In this document: positions 32,337-41,947 of the stretch, piece after piece
Numbering within the stretch: position 1 is the first letter of the stretch
How the letters are laid out: the number at the start of each line of letters is the position of its first letter
Source of the DNA: Cyclobacteriaceae bacterium
Lineage (GTDB): Bacteria > Bacteroidota > Bacteroidia > Cytophagales > Cyclobacteriaceae
NCBI GenBank assembly: GCA_019638285.1
Contig: JAHBUB010000002.1
Location: 1 to 64,000 of the forward strand
Direction: 5' to 3'
Length of the DNA: 64,000 bases
Notes under the pieces: generated by a model
Databases searched by the model: none
What the model was told of the DNA's origin: nothing
What the model saw: only the letters and a program-made list of their open reading frames with translations
Made by a program: the position numbers and the translations under genes

Positions 32337-33608
32337 TTAGCTATACAGTGGAAATTTTTGTACGAAACGATTTACCTTTCTTTTCATGGCAGAAAGATGT
32401 TTTGAATCATCTGGCTTTGCAAGTGTTTGATCGATAAGGTCAACTACTTTCACTACATCCTTTTCTTTCATTCCACGAGTGGTAATGGCTGGTGTGCCTA
32501 TTCGCATCCCAGAGGTAACGAAAGGTGATTGGGTATCGAAAGGAACCATGTTTTTGTTGATCGTGATATCGGCTCTTACCAAAGCGTTTTCTGCTTGCTT
32601 TCCTGTAAGTTTTTTAGAGCGTAAATCAATAAGCATTAAATGATTATCAGTACCTCCTGAAATAATATGATATCCTCTGCTTACGAATTCATTGGCCATG
32701 GCTTTAGCATTTTTAGATACTTGTACTACATAATCCAAATATTCATCAGAGAGAGCCTCCGCAAATGAGACGGCCTTAGCAGCAATTACGTGTTCGAGGG
32801 GTCCTCCCTGTGTTCCGGGAAACACTCCAGAATCAAGGATGGAAGAAAATTTTCTAATCTCACCTTTAGCTGTTTTTTTGCCCCAGGGGTTGTCAAAATC
32901 TTTCCCTATCATAATTATACCTCCACGAGGGCCGCGTAACGTTTTGTGTGTAGTGGTGGTAACCACATGACAGTGTTCCATGGGATCATTAAGGAGACCT
33001 CGCGCAATCAATCCGGCAGGGTGTGCAATGTCAGCCAGCAAAATAGCACCTACAGCATCTGCGGCCTCGCGCAATTTTTTATAATCCCAATCCCGACTGT
33101 AAGCAGAGGCACCACAAATGATCATTTTGGGTTTCTCTTTTTTGGCAATTTTGATCACATTATCGAAATCAATAAGACCGGTTTCTTTTTCTACGCCATA
33201 GAAAACAGGATTGTACAGCTTGCCCGAAAAATTTACTGGAGAGCCATGAGTAAGGTGACCTCCATGGGATAAATCAAAACCTAAAATTTTGTCGCCTGGG
33301 TTTAAGCATGCCAGCATAACAGATGCATTTGCTTGTGCCCCAGAGTGCGGTTGTACATTGGCCCATTCAGCAGCAAACAATTCCTTTGCCCTATCAATGG
33401 CCAGTTGCTCAATTTCATCTACTACTTCGCAACCGCCATAGTATCTTTTACCAGGAAGTCCTTCTGCATATTTATTGGTGAGTACAGTGCCCATTGCTTT
33501 CATCACTTGAAGTGATGTGAAGTTTTCGGAGGCGATGAGTTCTATTCCATCTTGTTGACGAATTTTTTCTTTTTGGATAAGATCGAAAATAAGTTTGTCG
33601 CGTTTCAT
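32337..33608 (-). CDS. glyA: Serine hydroxymethyltransferase
   Basis: 423 aa, starting [17 protein letters not shown] at 33608; the frame is open further upstream but the extension overlaps the promoter. It converts serine and tetrahydrofolate to glycine and methylene-THF. Motifs: [27 protein letters not shown], and the PLP lysine in [16 protein letters not shown]. Length and motifs are standard. Confidence 0.98.
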   Translation of the reverse strand: MKRDKLIFDLIQKEKIRQQDGIELIASENFTSLQVMKAMGTVLTNKYAEGLPGKRYYGGCEVVDEIEQLAIDRAKELFAAEWANVQPHSGAQANASVMLACLNPGDKILGFDLSHGGHLTHGSPVNFSGKLYNPVFYGVEKETGLIDFDNVIKIAKKEKPKMIICGASAYSRDWDYKKLREAADAVGAILLADIAHPAGLIARGLLNDPMEHCHVVTTTTHKTLRGPRGGIIMIGKDFDNPWGKKTAKGEIRKFSSILDSGVFPGTQGGPLEHVIAAKAVSFAEALSDEYLDYVVQVSKNAKAMANEFVSRGYHIISGGTDNHLMLIDLRSKKLTGKQAENALVRADITINKNMVPFDTQSPFVTSGMRIGTPAITTRGMKEKDVVKVVDLIDQTLAKPDDSKHLSAMKRKVNRFVQKFPLYS

Positions 33609-33664
33609 CGGAGTGGTTGGATTAAATATCTCTAAGCAGGTTGACCCCTGCAATTTCAAGGCTC

Positions 33665-33696
33665 CAAAAATAGGAGTTAATACATAGAAATTGCAA
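33665..33696 (-). promoter_or_regulatory. Bacteroidota-type promoter for glyA
   Basis: On the minus strand TATTTTTG (33665-33672) is an exact TAnnTTTG -7 box, with TTG at 33694-33696 separated by 21 bases. The -7 box lies 57 bases upstream of the glyA ATG. Confidence 0.55.
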
Positions 33697-33728
33697 CCAG
33701 AAAAGATAATTGAGTGATAATCGTGCGT

Positions 33729-34640
33729 CTACCACGACCCACTGCTTCCACCACCACCAAAGCTTCCCCCTCCACCAGAAAAACCGCCACCACCACCTGA
33801 AGACCACCCACCACCGCTGCTCCATCCACCACCACCAAAGCCACCGCCAGACCGACTACCAGAAGACTCCATACTTTTTGCCATGCGCTTGCCCCATGCT
33901 GTTTTTGCCAGGAAAATTTTTAGTATAGGGAAGCCAATCAAGTAGATAAATAGAACATTTATACTGGCACCCAACATTAATGTAGGGAAGATGGCCCAGA
34001 AGGGAATGAGAAAGAAGTAAAGGGCCCACCCACCCTTTCCGGAAATTAATCCCATGAAAGTGAATAATCCCAGAATCCCATAAATAAATAGTCCAATCAG
34101 AATCAGTTCTTTACCACTCAGTTGGTCGCCCATCGTGTTAATATCTGTATCGCTGGCAATGTATTCTCCACCGATCGCCTTGATAATCCCACTAACACCA
34201 GCTAACACGCCAGCCTCATAATTTCCTCTTCTAAACTCAGGAGCAATTTCATTTCTTATTATTCTGTTGCTCAGCGCATCGGTGAGCACACCTTCTAATC
34301 CCTGACCCACCTCAATTCTCATTTTGCGGTCTTCAATTGAGATAAGTAACAACACACCATTGTCTTTTTCTTTTTGTCCCAATTTCCATTTCTCAGCTAC
34401 TCTTAGCGCATAGTCCTCCAACACCTCGCCTTCAAGGGATGAAATGATAAGGACAGCAATTTGATTGGAGGTAGAGTCTTCATAGACTTTAAGCTGAGAC
34501 TCTAATTGCTCTAGCGCAGGGGCAGACATAACCTTTGCCTCATCATGCACACGCATGCCCCACAGTTCGGGGATCGCTTTCTGAGCCGGACTTACAAAGG
34601 GTATGAAAAGTAAAAGAAGAAGAGAAATAAACCGGGTCAT
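33729..34640 (-). CDS. TPM domain protein with Gly/Ser-rich tail (YgcG-like)
   Basis: 303 aa. Start at 34640 gives a signal peptide (MTRFISLLLLLFIPFVSPAQ) and a 4-base gap after the upstream TPM gene. The TPM domain follows (VHDEAKVMSAPALEQLESQL, NQIAVLIISSLEG, KDNGVLLLISIEDRKMRIEVG), then two or three membrane helices around residues 165-235. The last 40 residues are almost only Gly, Ser and Trp in blocks such as GGGWSSGGG. TPM proteins in plants are linked to photosystem II repair; bacterial members are membrane-associated with unknown function. Confidence 0.9.
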   Translation of the reverse strand: MTRFISLLLLLFIPFVSPAQKAIPELWGMRVHDEAKVMSAPALEQLESQLKVYEDSTSNQIAVLIISSLEGEVLEDYALRVAEKWKLGQKEKDNGVLLLISIEDRKMRIEVGQGLEGVLTDALSNRIIRNEIAPEFRRGNYEAGVLAGVSGIIKAIGGEYIASDTDINTMGDQLSGKELILIGLFIYGILGLFTFMGLISGKGGWALYFFLIPFWAIFPTLMLGASINVLFIYLIGFPILKIFLAKTAWGKRMAKSMESSGSRSGGGFGGGGWSSGGGWSSGGGGGFSGGGGSFGGGGSSGSW

Positions 34641-34644
34641 TTGA

Positions 34645-35298
34645 TTAATCCTCGAGGCGTAAGTCATCGCGTAATTCATTCACATCATCTTTTGTTCTGG
34701 TAAATCCATTTTCCAGTAGAACCTCAGCACATCTTTCAATTGCTAATACCATCCCATCGGCTACTTTATCTCTTTTAATATGCATTATGATGTTGGTCAC
34801 AATCTTATCCCATTCTTTTTGACCAACTACTTTACTTATTCCACGATCTGCCATCACCATCACTTCATGTTCGAAAAAAGAAACAAAAATCATAATACCG
34901 GTGCGGTGACGTGTGTTGAATATTTCTTCTTCCATAAAAGCACTTTCAGCTCTCTTTCGAGTGGATTGATCCAAATGGAATTGACTGAGAAGCCAGAATT
35001 TAACAGGCAAAATATAATGAGTGATAATGGCACCCAGCGTCCCCGCAGCAGCTACCATGACGAAGATCAATAGTGGATCATAGATGGGCAATGAAGGGAC
35101 ATAACGATCAATGATTACTATAAGGGCAAATGCAAACGAGGCCAAAATCATCGCTCCCCGATAATTGGCAATCGTATAATAGCCGCTTCTTTCCACGAAT
35201 ACCGGGACAATCTCCCCTGACACCTTACTTTCAGCGGCTTTTACCGCTGCTTTTATGCGTTCAAGGTCTTTATCTGAGAATCGTTGTTTCAGTGACAT
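34645..35298 (-). CDS. TPM domain-containing membrane protein
   Basis: 217 aa. A TPM-type domain (IKAAVKAAESKVSGEIVPVF) is interrupted by a helical hairpin (two hydrophobic segments near residues 45-110), then the conserved GIMIFVSFFEHEVMVMADRGI and a C-terminal helix. It is the first gene of a two-gene operon with the secreted TPM protein, with 4 bases between them. The tight pairing suggests that the two TPM proteins act in one membrane complex. Confidence 0.88.
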   Translation of the reverse strand: MSLKQRFSDKDLERIKAAVKAAESKVSGEIVPVFVERSGYYTIANYRGAMILASFAFALIVIIDRYVPSLPIYDPLLIFVMVAAAGTLGAIITHYILPVKFWLLSQFHLDQSTRKRAESAFMEEEIFNTRHRTGIMIFVSFFEHEVMVMADRGISKVVGQKEWDKIVTNIIMHIKRDKVADGMVLAIERCAEVLLENGFTRTKDDVNELRDDLRLED

Positions 35299-35317
35299 AC
35301 CCGTAGTTGTTAGTTAC

Positions 35318-35350
35318 CAAATATACAGCTCACACGTGAATTTCTTTCAA
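35318..35350 (-). promoter_or_regulatory. Candidate promoter for the TPM operon
   Basis: TATATTTG at 35318-35325 on the minus strand matches TAnnTTTG exactly; a TTG lies 22 bases upstream (35348-35350). The -7 box ends 19 bases before the start codon at 35298. Confidence 0.45.
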
Positions 35351-35449
35351 GAATAGACCTTTCAGATAATTATATAGGGATGTCATAAAGTTACAAGGTG
35401 TGCAAATACAATCATTTGCTACTTTAATATAAAATATTATCAGACAGCT

Positions 35450-38400
35450 ATGAATAAAAGATACTTTAGCCTAGTAACAGCTTTGATCGTGTTATCAACC
35501 CTTGGGAGTTTAGCCCAAAATATCTCTACCGAACAAGCTATTAAAAAGCTCAACTGGCGAGCTATAGGACCGGCCAATATGGGAGGAAGAGTAACCGATA
35601 TTGTGGGCGTTCCGGGCGATCCTTCAACCTTTTATTTTGGAGGTGCTGATGGTGGAGTATTTAAAACCACCAATGGTGGTGTCACATTTGAAGCACAGTT
35701 TACTGATCAACGTGCTTTTTCGGTGGGGTCTCTTACTTTGGCACCCTCCAATCCAGAAGTAGTTTGGTTGGGTTCCGGTGAAGGAGACCCACGAAATAGT
35801 GTAGGATATGGTAACGGGGTTTATCGTTCTGTAGATGGTGGAAAATCCTGGAAACACTTGGGCTTAGATAAAACAGAGCGCATTAAGCGCATTGTGGTAG
35901 ATCCAAATGATCCGGATGTCGCCTGTGTATGTGCATTGGGAAAAGAGTGGGGTTCCAATCCAGAGCGTGGGGTATTCCTTACTAAGGATGCCGGGAAAAA
36001 CTGGGAGAAGGTATTGTATCTGGATGAAACAACAGGATGCTCGGACATTGCAATGGAGCTTTCTAACCCTAAAATATTGTATGCTGGTATGTGGACATTC
36101 AATAGAAAGCCATGGAGATTTGATGATGGGGGTGGTAAAACGGCTGTTTACCGATCATTAGATGGAGGAAAGACTTGGGAAAAAATAATGAAAGGATTGC
36201 CTAACAAACCGATGGCCCGTATCGGTTTGTCTGTGGCGCAAAGCCAGCCTAATACGGTATATCTGATTACTGAGTTCAAGGATCTAAGCGGAACACTATT
36301 TAGGTCAGATGACAGAGGAAGTAATTGGAAAATGATCAATAACGATCCCAACCTAAATTTTCGAGCATTTTACTACAGTGATGTAAGGGTGGATCCAAAT
36401 AACCCCGATCATCTTTTTACGCTCTCAGGAAGTCTCAGCAAGTCCACTGATGGAGGAAGAACCTTTAAGAGAATAGCTGGAAGTGTTCACGGTGACCATC
36501 AAGCACTCTGGATTGACCCTAAGAATAGTAAGCGCGTGTTGAGCGGGAGTGATGGCGGTTTTCAAGTGTCTTACGATGCTGGGGAAACCTGGGATGTTAT
36601 TAATAATGTTGAGTTGTCTCAATTCTATCAGATCTTTGTAGATAATAAAGTGCCCTATAATGTGTACGGAGGACTTCAGGATAATGGAACTTGGGTGGGA
36701 CCAAGTAACTCGTTGGTGGGAGCGGGTATTATGAAGAGGCACTGGACAGGCCTGGCAGGAGGTGATGGATATTATGCCGTTCCAATTCCAGGAAGTGAAA
36801 ATGAAATTTATGCTAACCTACAGGGGGGCGTTATTTTTCATGTAGATACAAAGCTAGGTAATGTTCGAAACATTCACCCTTATCCAAAAATAACAGGCTC
36901 GGCAGGGGATGCCATTGACAAACATAAATATCGGTTTAACTGGAATTCCCCTATTCTAGTTTCCCCCAATGATCCCAATACTGTTTATACAGGAGGCAAT
37001 GTAATCTTCAGGAGCAGAGACAAGGGCTATAATTGGGAGGAAATTAGCCCCGACCTAACCACAAATGATAAGTCAAAACAGATTTCATCTGGTGGAGAAA
37101 TATATCAAGACAATACAGCTGCTGAATTTCACTGTACGGTACTCACCATTGCGGAGTCGCCCAAGCAGAAAGATGTGATTTGGGCAGGAACAGATGACGG
37201 TAATGTACAATTAACAACAGATGGAGGGAAAACCTGGACCAATGTAAAAAATAACATCAAAGGGTTGCCAGCTTTTGCATGGGTAGGGAAGATTCATGCG
37301 TCTGAACATGATGCAGGAACAGCATTTGTGGCTGTAGATCAGCACCGTCTGGATGACTTTACGCCCCATGCCTATATGACAACTAACTTTGGAAAGACAT
37401 GGACTGATATAAGCACTGGCTTGCCTCAAGACGATTATGTAATAGTAGTTCGTCAGGATCCGCACAATCCCAACTTGCTTTTTGTCGGAATGGAACATGG
37501 TATTTTTGCTTCCTGGGATAAGGGCAAATCGTGGACAAAAATAAATGTAAATCTACCCCCAGTATCAGTAAGGGATCTCAGGGTTCAGGCAAGAGAACGG
37601 GATTTGGTAATTGGAACACATGGGCGTGGCGCATGGATAATGGATGACATTCGTCCGTTAGAAGAGATGGACAACGCTACCTCAAAAGCAGTTCATGTAT
37701 TTCCGGTGCGAGATGCTATTCTTTGGCATTACTCTAATCAAATGGAAAACTTAGGGGACAAAACATACACCGCTAAAAACCCTGAATACGGAGCTTACAT
37801 TAATTTCTATTTACAGAAAAACCCTACAGGTCCCGTAGAAGTAAACATATCAGATAATAGCGGCAAGCACATCCAAACAATAAAAGACACACTTTCAAAA
37901 GCAGGTATCAATAGGATAGTGTGGAACTTACGCTCTAAGGGAGCAACCGCATTGGACAACCCACCAAGAGGAGGGTGGCGCTCTGGAAGCTACAATCCGC
38001 TAGTGATACCGGGTAATTACACAGCAAAAATCAATGTAAGCGGACAGGAATTAACAACGACTATTTTGGTAAAGGCTGATCCGCGTGCTAATCTAAGCGA
38101 TCAGGATTACAGAATGAAGGTAGAGACTACCAGCAAGCTGAATGACCTGCTTTCTAAAACCAATGAGATGATCAATAACAGTGAATCCGTTGTAAAACAG
38201 TTGAAAGAACTGAAGGGAAGGCTGAAATCAGATCAGGAAATAGGATCAGACAAAGCACTAAATGGTGAGATCGATCAGGCCATCAAGAAGTTGGAAGGCT
38301 TTACTGATGACGTTTTGAGAAGACCTCCCCCTAATATGAATTACAGACAACGACCAAGGTTGAGGGAAGAGATTGGCTCATTGATGAATGCAGTGGATGG

Positions 38401-38578
38401 AGCTACAGCGAGACCATCTACACAGCAAGGCAATCGCTCCACAGAACTTGATCGGGAAGCTCAGGATGCTTCTAATCAATTGGAGAGAATTATCTCTGAA
38501 GAGGTGGACAAAATCAATAATAAGCTAAAGAATATGCCACAGATTGTGATAAAGAAGCCACTACAAAAGGAAATATAA
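35450..38578 (+). CDS. Secreted BNR/sortilin-like beta-propeller protein
   Basis: 1042 aa with a signal peptide (MNKRYFSLVTALIVLSTLGSLAQ). Many Asp-box motifs of the S-x-D-x-G-x-x-W type are visible: STDGGRTF, SYDAGETW, SRDKGYNW, TTDGGKTW and SWDKGKSW, forming one or two VPS10/sialidase-type propellers over about residues 30-740. A C-terminal beta-sandwich-like region with IVWNLRSKGA and a helical tail follow. The family is common in Bacteroidota and often called glycosyl hydrolase, but no catalytic residues can be assigned here. It stands alone and ends at a hairpin terminator. Confidence 0.88.
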   Translation: MNKRYFSLVTALIVLSTLGSLAQNISTEQAIKKLNWRAIGPANMGGRVTDIVGVPGDPSTFYFGGADGGVFKTTNGGVTFEAQFTDQRAFSVGSLTLAPSNPEVVWLGSGEGDPRNSVGYGNGVYRSVDGGKSWKHLGLDKTERIKRIVVDPNDPDVACVCALGKEWGSNPERGVFLTKDAGKNWEKVLYLDETTGCSDIAMELSNPKILYAGMWTFNRKPWRFDDGGGKTAVYRSLDGGKTWEKIMKGLPNKPMARIGLSVAQSQPNTVYLITEFKDLSGTLFRSDDRGSNWKMINNDPNLNFRAFYYSDVRVDPNNPDHLFTLSGSLSKSTDGGRTFKRIAGSVHGDHQALWIDPKNSKRVLSGSDGGFQVSYDAGETWDVINNVELSQFYQIFVDNKVPYNVYGGLQDNGTWVGPSNSLVGAGIMKRHWTGLAGGDGYYAVPIPGSENEIYANLQGGVIFHVDTKLGNVRNIHPYPKITGSAGDAIDKHKYRFNWNSPILVSPNDPNTVYTGGNVIFRSRDKGYNWEEISPDLTTNDKSKQISSGGEIYQDNTAAEFHCTVLTIAESPKQKDVIWAGTDDGNVQLTTDGGKTWTNVKNNIKGLPAFAWVGKIHASEHDAGTAFVAVDQHRLDDFTPHAYMTTNFGKTWTDISTGLPQDDYVIVVRQDPHNPNLLFVGMEHGIFASWDKGKSWTKINVNLPPVSVRDLRVQARERDLVIGTHGRGAWIMDDIRPLEEMDNATSKAVHVFPVRDAILWHYSNQMENLGDKTYTAKNPEYGAYINFYLQKNPTGPVEVNISDNSGKHIQTIKDTLSKAGINRIVWNLRSKGATALDNPPRGGWRSGSYNPLVIPGNYTAKINVSGQELTTTILVKADPRANLSDQDYRMKVETTSKLNDLLSKTNEMINNSESVVKQLKELKGRLKSDQEIGSDKALNGEIDQAIKKLEGFTDDVLRRPPPNMNYRQRPRLREEIGSLMNAVDGATARPSTQQGNRSTELDREAQDASNQLERIISEEVDKINNKLKNMPQIVIKKPLQKEI

Positions 38579-38604
38579 TAATAGTTTTAGTTTTAAATTC
38601 CGAT

Positions 38605-38640
38605 AAAGCCACTTCCCTAAAAGGTTGTGGCTTTGTTGTT
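38605..38640 (+). terminator. Intrinsic terminator after the BNR protein gene
   Basis: Stem AAAGCCAC / GTGGCTTT (8 bp, 14-base loop), followed by GTTGTTT. It lies 27 bases past the stop codon. Confidence 0.65.
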
Positions 38641-38738
38641 TATGTTTGTCTTCGTCAGACTGGATATTTCAATGTTTCATTTTTAGAATGTCTTATCTTT
38701 AAAGCGATTAAAGCAGACAGTTACCCAAGTAGATCAGA

Positions 38739-39584
38739 ATGAAACGTTTTCTCCAGACTTTAGCGGTTCTTCTTGTGATTTTCATCCTGTTGGCAAAAGT
38801 GATCAGCCTCGTGGATTTGCCTGACACAAAAGAAAAAGAGGAATCCAGGAAAACTGAATATTGTGAGGAGTATTCCCAAGCAGATAGTCTGAGCCAAACA
38901 GAAGTACGGTTTACCCATCATCGTTCCTGGAATAAATATACGATTGACTCCGTTTATTGTTTGTCATATATGCTGTCTTCTGTTGTAGCTAAGGCCTCTA
39001 ATAAATTTCGAAACGGAATCCATTCTGGAGCCAGAACTTATGAAAACTCCTGGAGGGATGTGTATTACCAACTTTATCAGTTCGATCGAGAGCGCATAAC
39101 TTTTCTTCAGGATTCGCTACAAAAAATAGCAGAACAAAACCAACTTTCAAGAAATGAGTTTGCTAGGTTGATTGTATCCTTTGTGCAGGATATTCCATAC
39201 AGTTATGTGATGGAGGGCCCATGTGACCGCATTGATCAACCATGTCTAGGCAATGAAAAGCTTGGAATACTTTCCCCGGTAGAGTTTTTATATACCCTTA
39301 CGGGCGACTGCGATACAAGATCTGTTTTGTTATATAGTGTTTTAAAGCACTTTGGATACAAATCGTTGATCATGGTAAGCAGCGAATACCGACATGCAAT
39401 GATTGCCATTGACTTACCCGCATCTGGCGATCATATTATTTACAAGGGAAAAAAATTCTACTTTTGGGAGACTACAAATACCGGGTGGAACCCTGGAATG
39501 TTGCCCCCGGATACAAATAATATAGCTTATTGGAGAATAACACTTGACCATGAATATCAAACTGTCGCTTCTAGCAATCGTTGA
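38739..39584 (+). CDS. Membrane-anchored transglutaminase-like protein
   Basis: 281 aa with one N-terminal helix (FLQTLAVLLVIFILLAKVIS) and a soluble periplasmic part. The C-terminal half has a transglutaminase-fold core: Cys191 in LTGDCDTRSVLLYSVLKHFG, His219 in SSEYRHAMIAID and Glu244 in YFWETTNTGW, the same C-H-E set as in the second DUF3857 protein of this window. I infer a cysteine peptidase or amidase-like fold; the substrate is unknown. The start of the following membrane protein lies inside its last 35 bases. Confidence 0.75.
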   Translation: MKRFLQTLAVLLVIFILLAKVISLVDLPDTKEKEESRKTEYCEEYSQADSLSQTEVRFTHHRSWNKYTIDSVYCLSYMLSSVVAKASNKFRNGIHSGARTYENSWRDVYYQLYQFDRERITFLQDSLQKIAEQNQLSRNEFARLIVSFVQDIPYSYVMEGPCDRIDQPCLGNEKLGILSPVEFLYTLTGDCDTRSVLLYSVLKHFGYKSLIMVSSEYRHAMIAIDLPASGDHIIYKGKKFYFWETTNTGWNPGMLPPDTNNIAYWRITLDHEYQTVASSNR

Positions 39585-40065
39585 AATCCTTTCTGGATTA
39601 AGCATAGGGATTGTCATTATGATCATTACCTATAAAATTCTAATGTGGATTGGTCGTAAAAGGTATGACATTCACCAGAATAATTTAGCCTACAGTATTT
39701 TTATGGCCAGCGTACTTTTTTCTGTGGGATATATGGTGAGTGGAGTTATCCAACCGCTGCTTTCATTGTTTAGAATTATGGCCGCTTCGGGGAGCTCCAC
39801 CATTGAACTATTACTTTCATTTATTGGATATGGCGCATTTTATATAGCATCCTCATATTTTGCTGGTGTGGTAGTGAGTTTGGTCGGAATTACTATTTAT
39901 ACAGGACTGACGCCTATTGATGAATTTGCTGAAGTGAAAAACAATAATTTGGGAGTGGCGCTTGTTGTCGGAACGATAATTATCGTACTCACACTCCTCA
40001 CGCGTGATGGTGTTAATCTCTTAATGGAATCACAAATTCCTTACCCTATCCACTTTACTCAGTAG
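39550..40065 (+). CDS. Four-helix membrane protein, DUF350-like
   Basis: 171 aa with four predicted helices in two pairs, the second of each preceded by a conserved polar patch (DIHQNNLAYSIFMASVLFSV and EVKNNNLGVALVVGTIIIV). The repeat of NNLAxxxxxA resembles DUF350. A TTG two codons upstream (39544) is possible; I chose the ATG. The 35-base overlap with the upstream transglutaminase-like gene suggests co-translation and joint function. Its end overlaps the convergent MFS gene by 11 bases. Confidence 0.75.
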   Translation: MNIKLSLLAIVEILSGLSIGIVIMIITYKILMWIGRKRYDIHQNNLAYSIFMASVLFSVGYMVSGVIQPLLSLFRIMAASGSSTIELLLSFIGYGAFYIASSYFAGVVVSLVGITIYTGLTPIDEFAEVKNNNLGVALVVGTIIIVLTLLTRDGVNLLMESQIPYPIHFTQ

Positions 40066-41233
40066 AATTTGGACGTCCTAATGCAATTAAGCCCAATAGT
40101 GGCCCTATGGCCAAACTTACAAAGACCATGCTGGGATTGAAATGTTCAATCATGATGGTCATGAATTGTAAGCTCAATATGGTAATAGCAAATCCAATAG
40201 AGTTGACTATGGTGAGAGCAGTTCCTCTTGCTTGAGCCGGAGCATATTTTGCTATCAGTGTTGAGAACTGTGGGGAATCAGCCACTACAGCCATTCCCCA
40301 GATAATCATGAAAATGAGAAATAGAAATGGAGGTGCTTGAAACAGGGATACAGACAGCGCGCAACAAAGACCAGATAAGGTGAGCGCTACGAACGCTGTC
40401 TTTGTACTCCCCTTTTTATTAGCCCAATAACCGCCCAACACACATGCGACTGCTCCACTTGCAATGATGAGAAATGACCACAGGCTTACGTTAAGATGTT
40501 CCTCGTTTAAATGATTATACCTAATTATTAGAAATGGAATGAAAGCCCATAAGGTGTATAATTCCCACATGTGCCCGAAGTAACCCAATGCTGCGGCACG
40601 AAATTTCTTCACTTTAAAAACGGTGAAACATGCACTCAACTCAAGTTTACTCCCTTGCTTGCGGAAAGGTCCGTCAGGAACCAGAAAATAAATCAGAACC
40701 CCACCGCACATAGCTATCGTAGATGTGGCGTACATGACGATGTGCCAGTTCAGGGTAGTGCTCAACATCCGGATGAAATGCGGAAAGGCAGTTCCTATTA
40801 CCAATGCACCCACGAGATAACCCAATGCCTTTCCTAATCCCCTTTCGTGGTAATCGGAAGATATTTTCATGCCTACAGGATAAATGCCCGCAAGAAAAAA
40901 GCCGACCATCCCCCTTAAAAAGAATAAAAGGACAGATGAGGATATTAGCGTAATAGAAAAATTGATTATTGCTCCAGCTATGGCACAAACAAAAAATACT
41001 TTTGAGGGGGAGAAACGATCGGAGATGGAAAGAAGAGCGAAGATCAAAGTGCCTATAATAAACCCCAGCTGCACTGAAGAAGTAAGATTGCCCAATGAGC
41101 TTGCAGAGAGACTAAAAGCTTGTTGCAATTCAGGGAGTACAGCATTGCCGGCAAACCATAATGAGGTGCATGCAAATTGTGCAAAGACAATTAGAGGAAG
41201 AATTCTTTTTGTCCCGGAAGCATCAGTTGTCAT
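40055..41233 (-). CDS. MFS transporter
   Basis: 392 aa with twelve predicted helices and the loop 2-3 region SISDRFSPSKVFF in the position of the MFS signature. N-terminal FAQFACTSLWFAGNAVLPEL and FLAGIYPVGMKISSDYHERG resemble a drug/sugar-type MFS group often labelled CynX/NimT-like; the substrate cannot be told. It is a single gene. Confidence 0.9.
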   Translation of the reverse strand: MTTDASGTKRILPLIVFAQFACTSLWFAGNAVLPELQQAFSLSASSLGNLTSSVQLGFIIGTLIFALLSISDRFSPSKVFFVCAIAGAIINFSITLISSSVLLFFLRGMVGFFLAGIYPVGMKISSDYHERGLGKALGYLVGALVIGTAFPHFIRMLSTTLNWHIVMYATSTIAMCGGVLIYFLVPDGPFRKQGSKLELSACFTVFKVKKFRAAALGYFGHMWELYTLWAFIPFLIIRYNHLNEEHLNVSLWSFLIIASGAVACVLGGYWANKKGSTKTAFVALTLSGLCCALSVSLFQAPPFLFLIFMIIWGMAVVADSPQFSTLIAKYAPAQARGTALTIVNSIGFAITILSLQFMTIMIEHFNPSMVFVSLAIGPLLGLIALGRPNSTE

Positions 41234-41370
41234 AGACGAAGACGAGTGTTTAAAGAAGAACCCATCTGCGCTGAATGCGGATAGAATACTTTCATCGACC
41301 TAGGATATTAATGACCCAAGATCGGTATTTCAGAATATCTTTTACAGTTTATTTTATTTTTAAGACAACT

Positions 41371-41892
41371 TTACTTTACTCCCTTCTCAGGATCCCATGA
41401 TCCTTGCAATTTCCTAACGAAAACCATTTGCCCGGTGTGATAGGCATTGTGCGATGCTATGTTCATAAGAGTGGGCGCCCATTCTTTTAATTGATCTTCA
41501 TTCGCATTCTGTACGACTGTTTCGATTTCAGTCATTACGTTATCCAGTCGTTTCTTTACGTCTTCCCATTGTTTGCTATCAAACCTATCGAAGGTCTCTG
41601 TGTTTTCACCCTTGAAGCTAACATTCTTCTCCCCTTTAAATCCTTTTAAGGATCGCTCATTCCAAAACAGGAGATGATAAGCCAACTGGCCTACGGAGTG
41701 ATTGCCACTTTTGTCAGTCCACATGGCTTGTTCAGCAGTAATTCCCAGTACTGCTACGTTGGGAGTTACAAACCAATTGTTTTCATTGTGTGATTGTTTT
41801 AGCTGCGTGATTAACATCTTTTTAAGAGGAGAGTCCTGAGCGGAGGCAACAGAGAAGGAGCAAATGAATGCAAGGATGATTAAATTTTTCAT
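41371..41892 (-). CDS. DinB family protein with signal peptide
   Basis: 173 aa starting at 41892 with a signal peptide (MKNLIILAFICSFSVASAQ). DinB four-helix-bundle features follow: HLLFWNERSLKG and the metal-site region ASHNAYHTGQMVFVRK. DinB proteins are related to metal-dependent thiol transferases; export to the periplasm is unusual for the fold but occurs in Bacteroidota. It lies 55 bases downstream of the serine hydrolase gene on the same strand. Confidence 0.85.
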   Translation of the reverse strand: MKNLIILAFICSFSVASAQDSPLKKMLITQLKQSHNENNWFVTPNVAVLGITAEQAMWTDKSGNHSVGQLAYHLLFWNERSLKGFKGEKNVSFKGENTETFDRFDSKQWEDVKKRLDNVMTEIETVVQNANEDQLKEWAPTLMNIASHNAYHTGQMVFVRKLQGSWDPEKGVK

Positions 41893-41947
41893 AGTTAGTA
41901 TTAGTAAATTGTGGAAGACGATTTCACATATACAAATATCTGCACTA

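Noticed and set aside
33710-33928. A + strand open frame rich in His
   Set aside because: It is the antisense image of the Gly/Ser/Trp tail of the TPM protein (GGN codons read as CC-rich His/Pro codons on the other strand).
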